DNA of 33,783 nucleotides from an uncultured Clostridia bacterium (GTDB lineage: Bacteria > Bacillota > Clostridia > Christensenellales > Aristaeellaceae): contig CAMHSI010000015.1 in NCBI GenBank assembly GCA_946187775.1, positions 1-33,783 on the forward strand. The letters run 5' to 3'. The position numbers and the translations under genes were made by a program. Each line of letters begins with the position of its first letter. Within the stretch, counting starts at the first letter, position 1. Shown piece by piece: positions 33,463 through 33,783 of the stretch. Under the pieces are notes generated by a model. That model worked only from the letters and a program-made list of their open reading frames with translations, made no database searches and was not told the origin of the DNA.

Positions 33463-33492
33463 TTGTAAAAGTACATACAACTAGATCATAAT
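33463..33492 (+). promoter_or_regulatory. Putative promoter of the last binding-protein gene
   Basis: TTGTAA (33463-33468), an 18-nt spacer, CATAAT (33487-33492). The -10 matches 5 of 6. It lies 52 nt ahead of the ATG. Confidence 0.45.
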
Positions 33493-33544
33493 GTGAGCAG
33501 ATGGCACGAGATGCCAAAAAAATTATTCATGGAGGAGACACATT

Positions 33545-33783
33545 ATGAGGAAGATTCTGGCTGCTCTGCTGGCACTTGCGATGGTGCTGGCGCTGATTCC
33601 TGCGGTAATGGCCGAAGGCGAAGCCCTCGAACCCGTTACCCTGACCGTGTTCCGCGGCGATCCCGGCGATCAGCCCACGGACGACAACAAGATCTACAAG
33701 CTGATCGAGGAGAAATTCGGCGTAACGTTCAAGTTCGAGTTCCTCGCCGGCGACCTGGATGAGAAGCTGGGCATGATGATTGC
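33545..33783 (+). CDS. Extracellular solute-binding protein, N-terminal part only (cut by window edge)
   Basis: The first 79 codons of a secreted protein. The signal peptide MRKILAALLALAMVLALIPA ends with a probable VMA-EG signal peptidase I site and, as in the other binding protein, has no lipobox cysteine. The mature start TLTVFRGDPGDQPTDDNKIY and KLIEEKFGVTFKFEFLAGD resembles the N-terminus of LplA-type/family 1 solute-binding proteins that bind oligosaccharides. GGAGGAG precedes the ATG by about 8 nt. It has its own upstream regulatory region, so it likely opens another ABC importer operon beyond the window. The rest of the protein is not visible, so the ligand class is uncertain. Confidence 0.7.
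   Translation, partial: MRKILAALLALAMVLALIPAVMAEGEALEPVTLTVFRGDPGDQPTDDNKIYKLIEEKFGVTFKFEFLAGDLDEKLGMMI

Larger units (their letters stand above)
33203..33544. other. AT-rich intergenic regulatory region upstream of the last gene
   Basis: About 340 bases without a credible gene and visibly richer in A and T than the coding DNA. It contains a near-palindrome GTAAACAATTGGTTTAC (33323-33339), a possible promoter (listed separately) and a GGAGGAG ribosome site. A long leader, or several regulatory sites, would fit. No tRNA, T-box or known riboswitch core is recognised. Confidence 0.6.

Noticed and set aside
33244-33480. A 78-codon reverse-strand frame in the AT-rich intergenic region
   Set aside because: It has no ribosome site or domain and its composition follows the AT-rich regulatory DNA.

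Overview
The window looks like a chromosomal stretch of a moderately GC-rich Firmicute, probably an anaerobic gut or rumen Clostridia-type bacterium. This is inferred from strong AGGAGG-type ribosome sites, a short-form HisG with HisZ, a YesM/YesN-type two-component pair, sugar ABC importers without a local ATPase, and paired cytoplasmic glycosidases. No rRNA, tRNA, transposase, phage gene or CRISPR array is visible. Nearly all DNA is used by about 28 genes in well-separated transcription units.

Region 1 (1-8990): a secreted SH3-domain protein (minus strand, cut by the window edge) diverges from a complete, tightly coupled histidine operon, hisZ-G-D-C-B-H-A-F-IE plus a PHP-type histidinol-phosphatase. 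It covers every step from PRPP to histidine and ends in a strong terminator.

Region 2 (8997-16321): a sugar catabolic cluster. A PfkB-family sugar-phosphate kinase (minus) diverges from an operon encoding a class II ketose-bisphosphate aldolase, an FGGY kinase, a zinc polyol-type dehydrogenase, an aldo/keto reductase and a RbsD/FucU-type mutarotase. A LacI-family regulator (minus) converges on it. No sugar isomerase is present. The enzyme set suggests aldose to polyol to ketose to ketose phosphate to ketose bisphosphate to two trioses, possibly galactose via galactitol and tagatose.

Region 3 (16300-27299): a YesM-like histidine kinase and YesN-like AraC response regulator, then a sugar-binding protein, two ABC permeases, a GH31 glycosidase and a GH36 alpha-galactosidase-type enzyme. 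Copies of a CGAAACG-centred near-palindrome lie in front of pfkB, the aldolase operon, lacI and its divergent kinase gene, and the binding-protein gene. Regions 2 and 3 therefore look like one LacI-controlled regulon for import, hydrolysis and catabolism of an alpha-linked (probably galactose-containing) oligosaccharide.

Region 4 (27300-33783): a secreted peptidoglycan-binding/von Willebrand A protein with a hairpin over its ribosome site, a 23-bp hairpin terminator, a block of heptanucleotide repeats, a PHP phosphoesterase, a membrane GGDEF-PAS-GGDEF-EAL protein, and, after an AT-rich regulatory stretch, the start of another solute-binding protein gene cut by the right edge.
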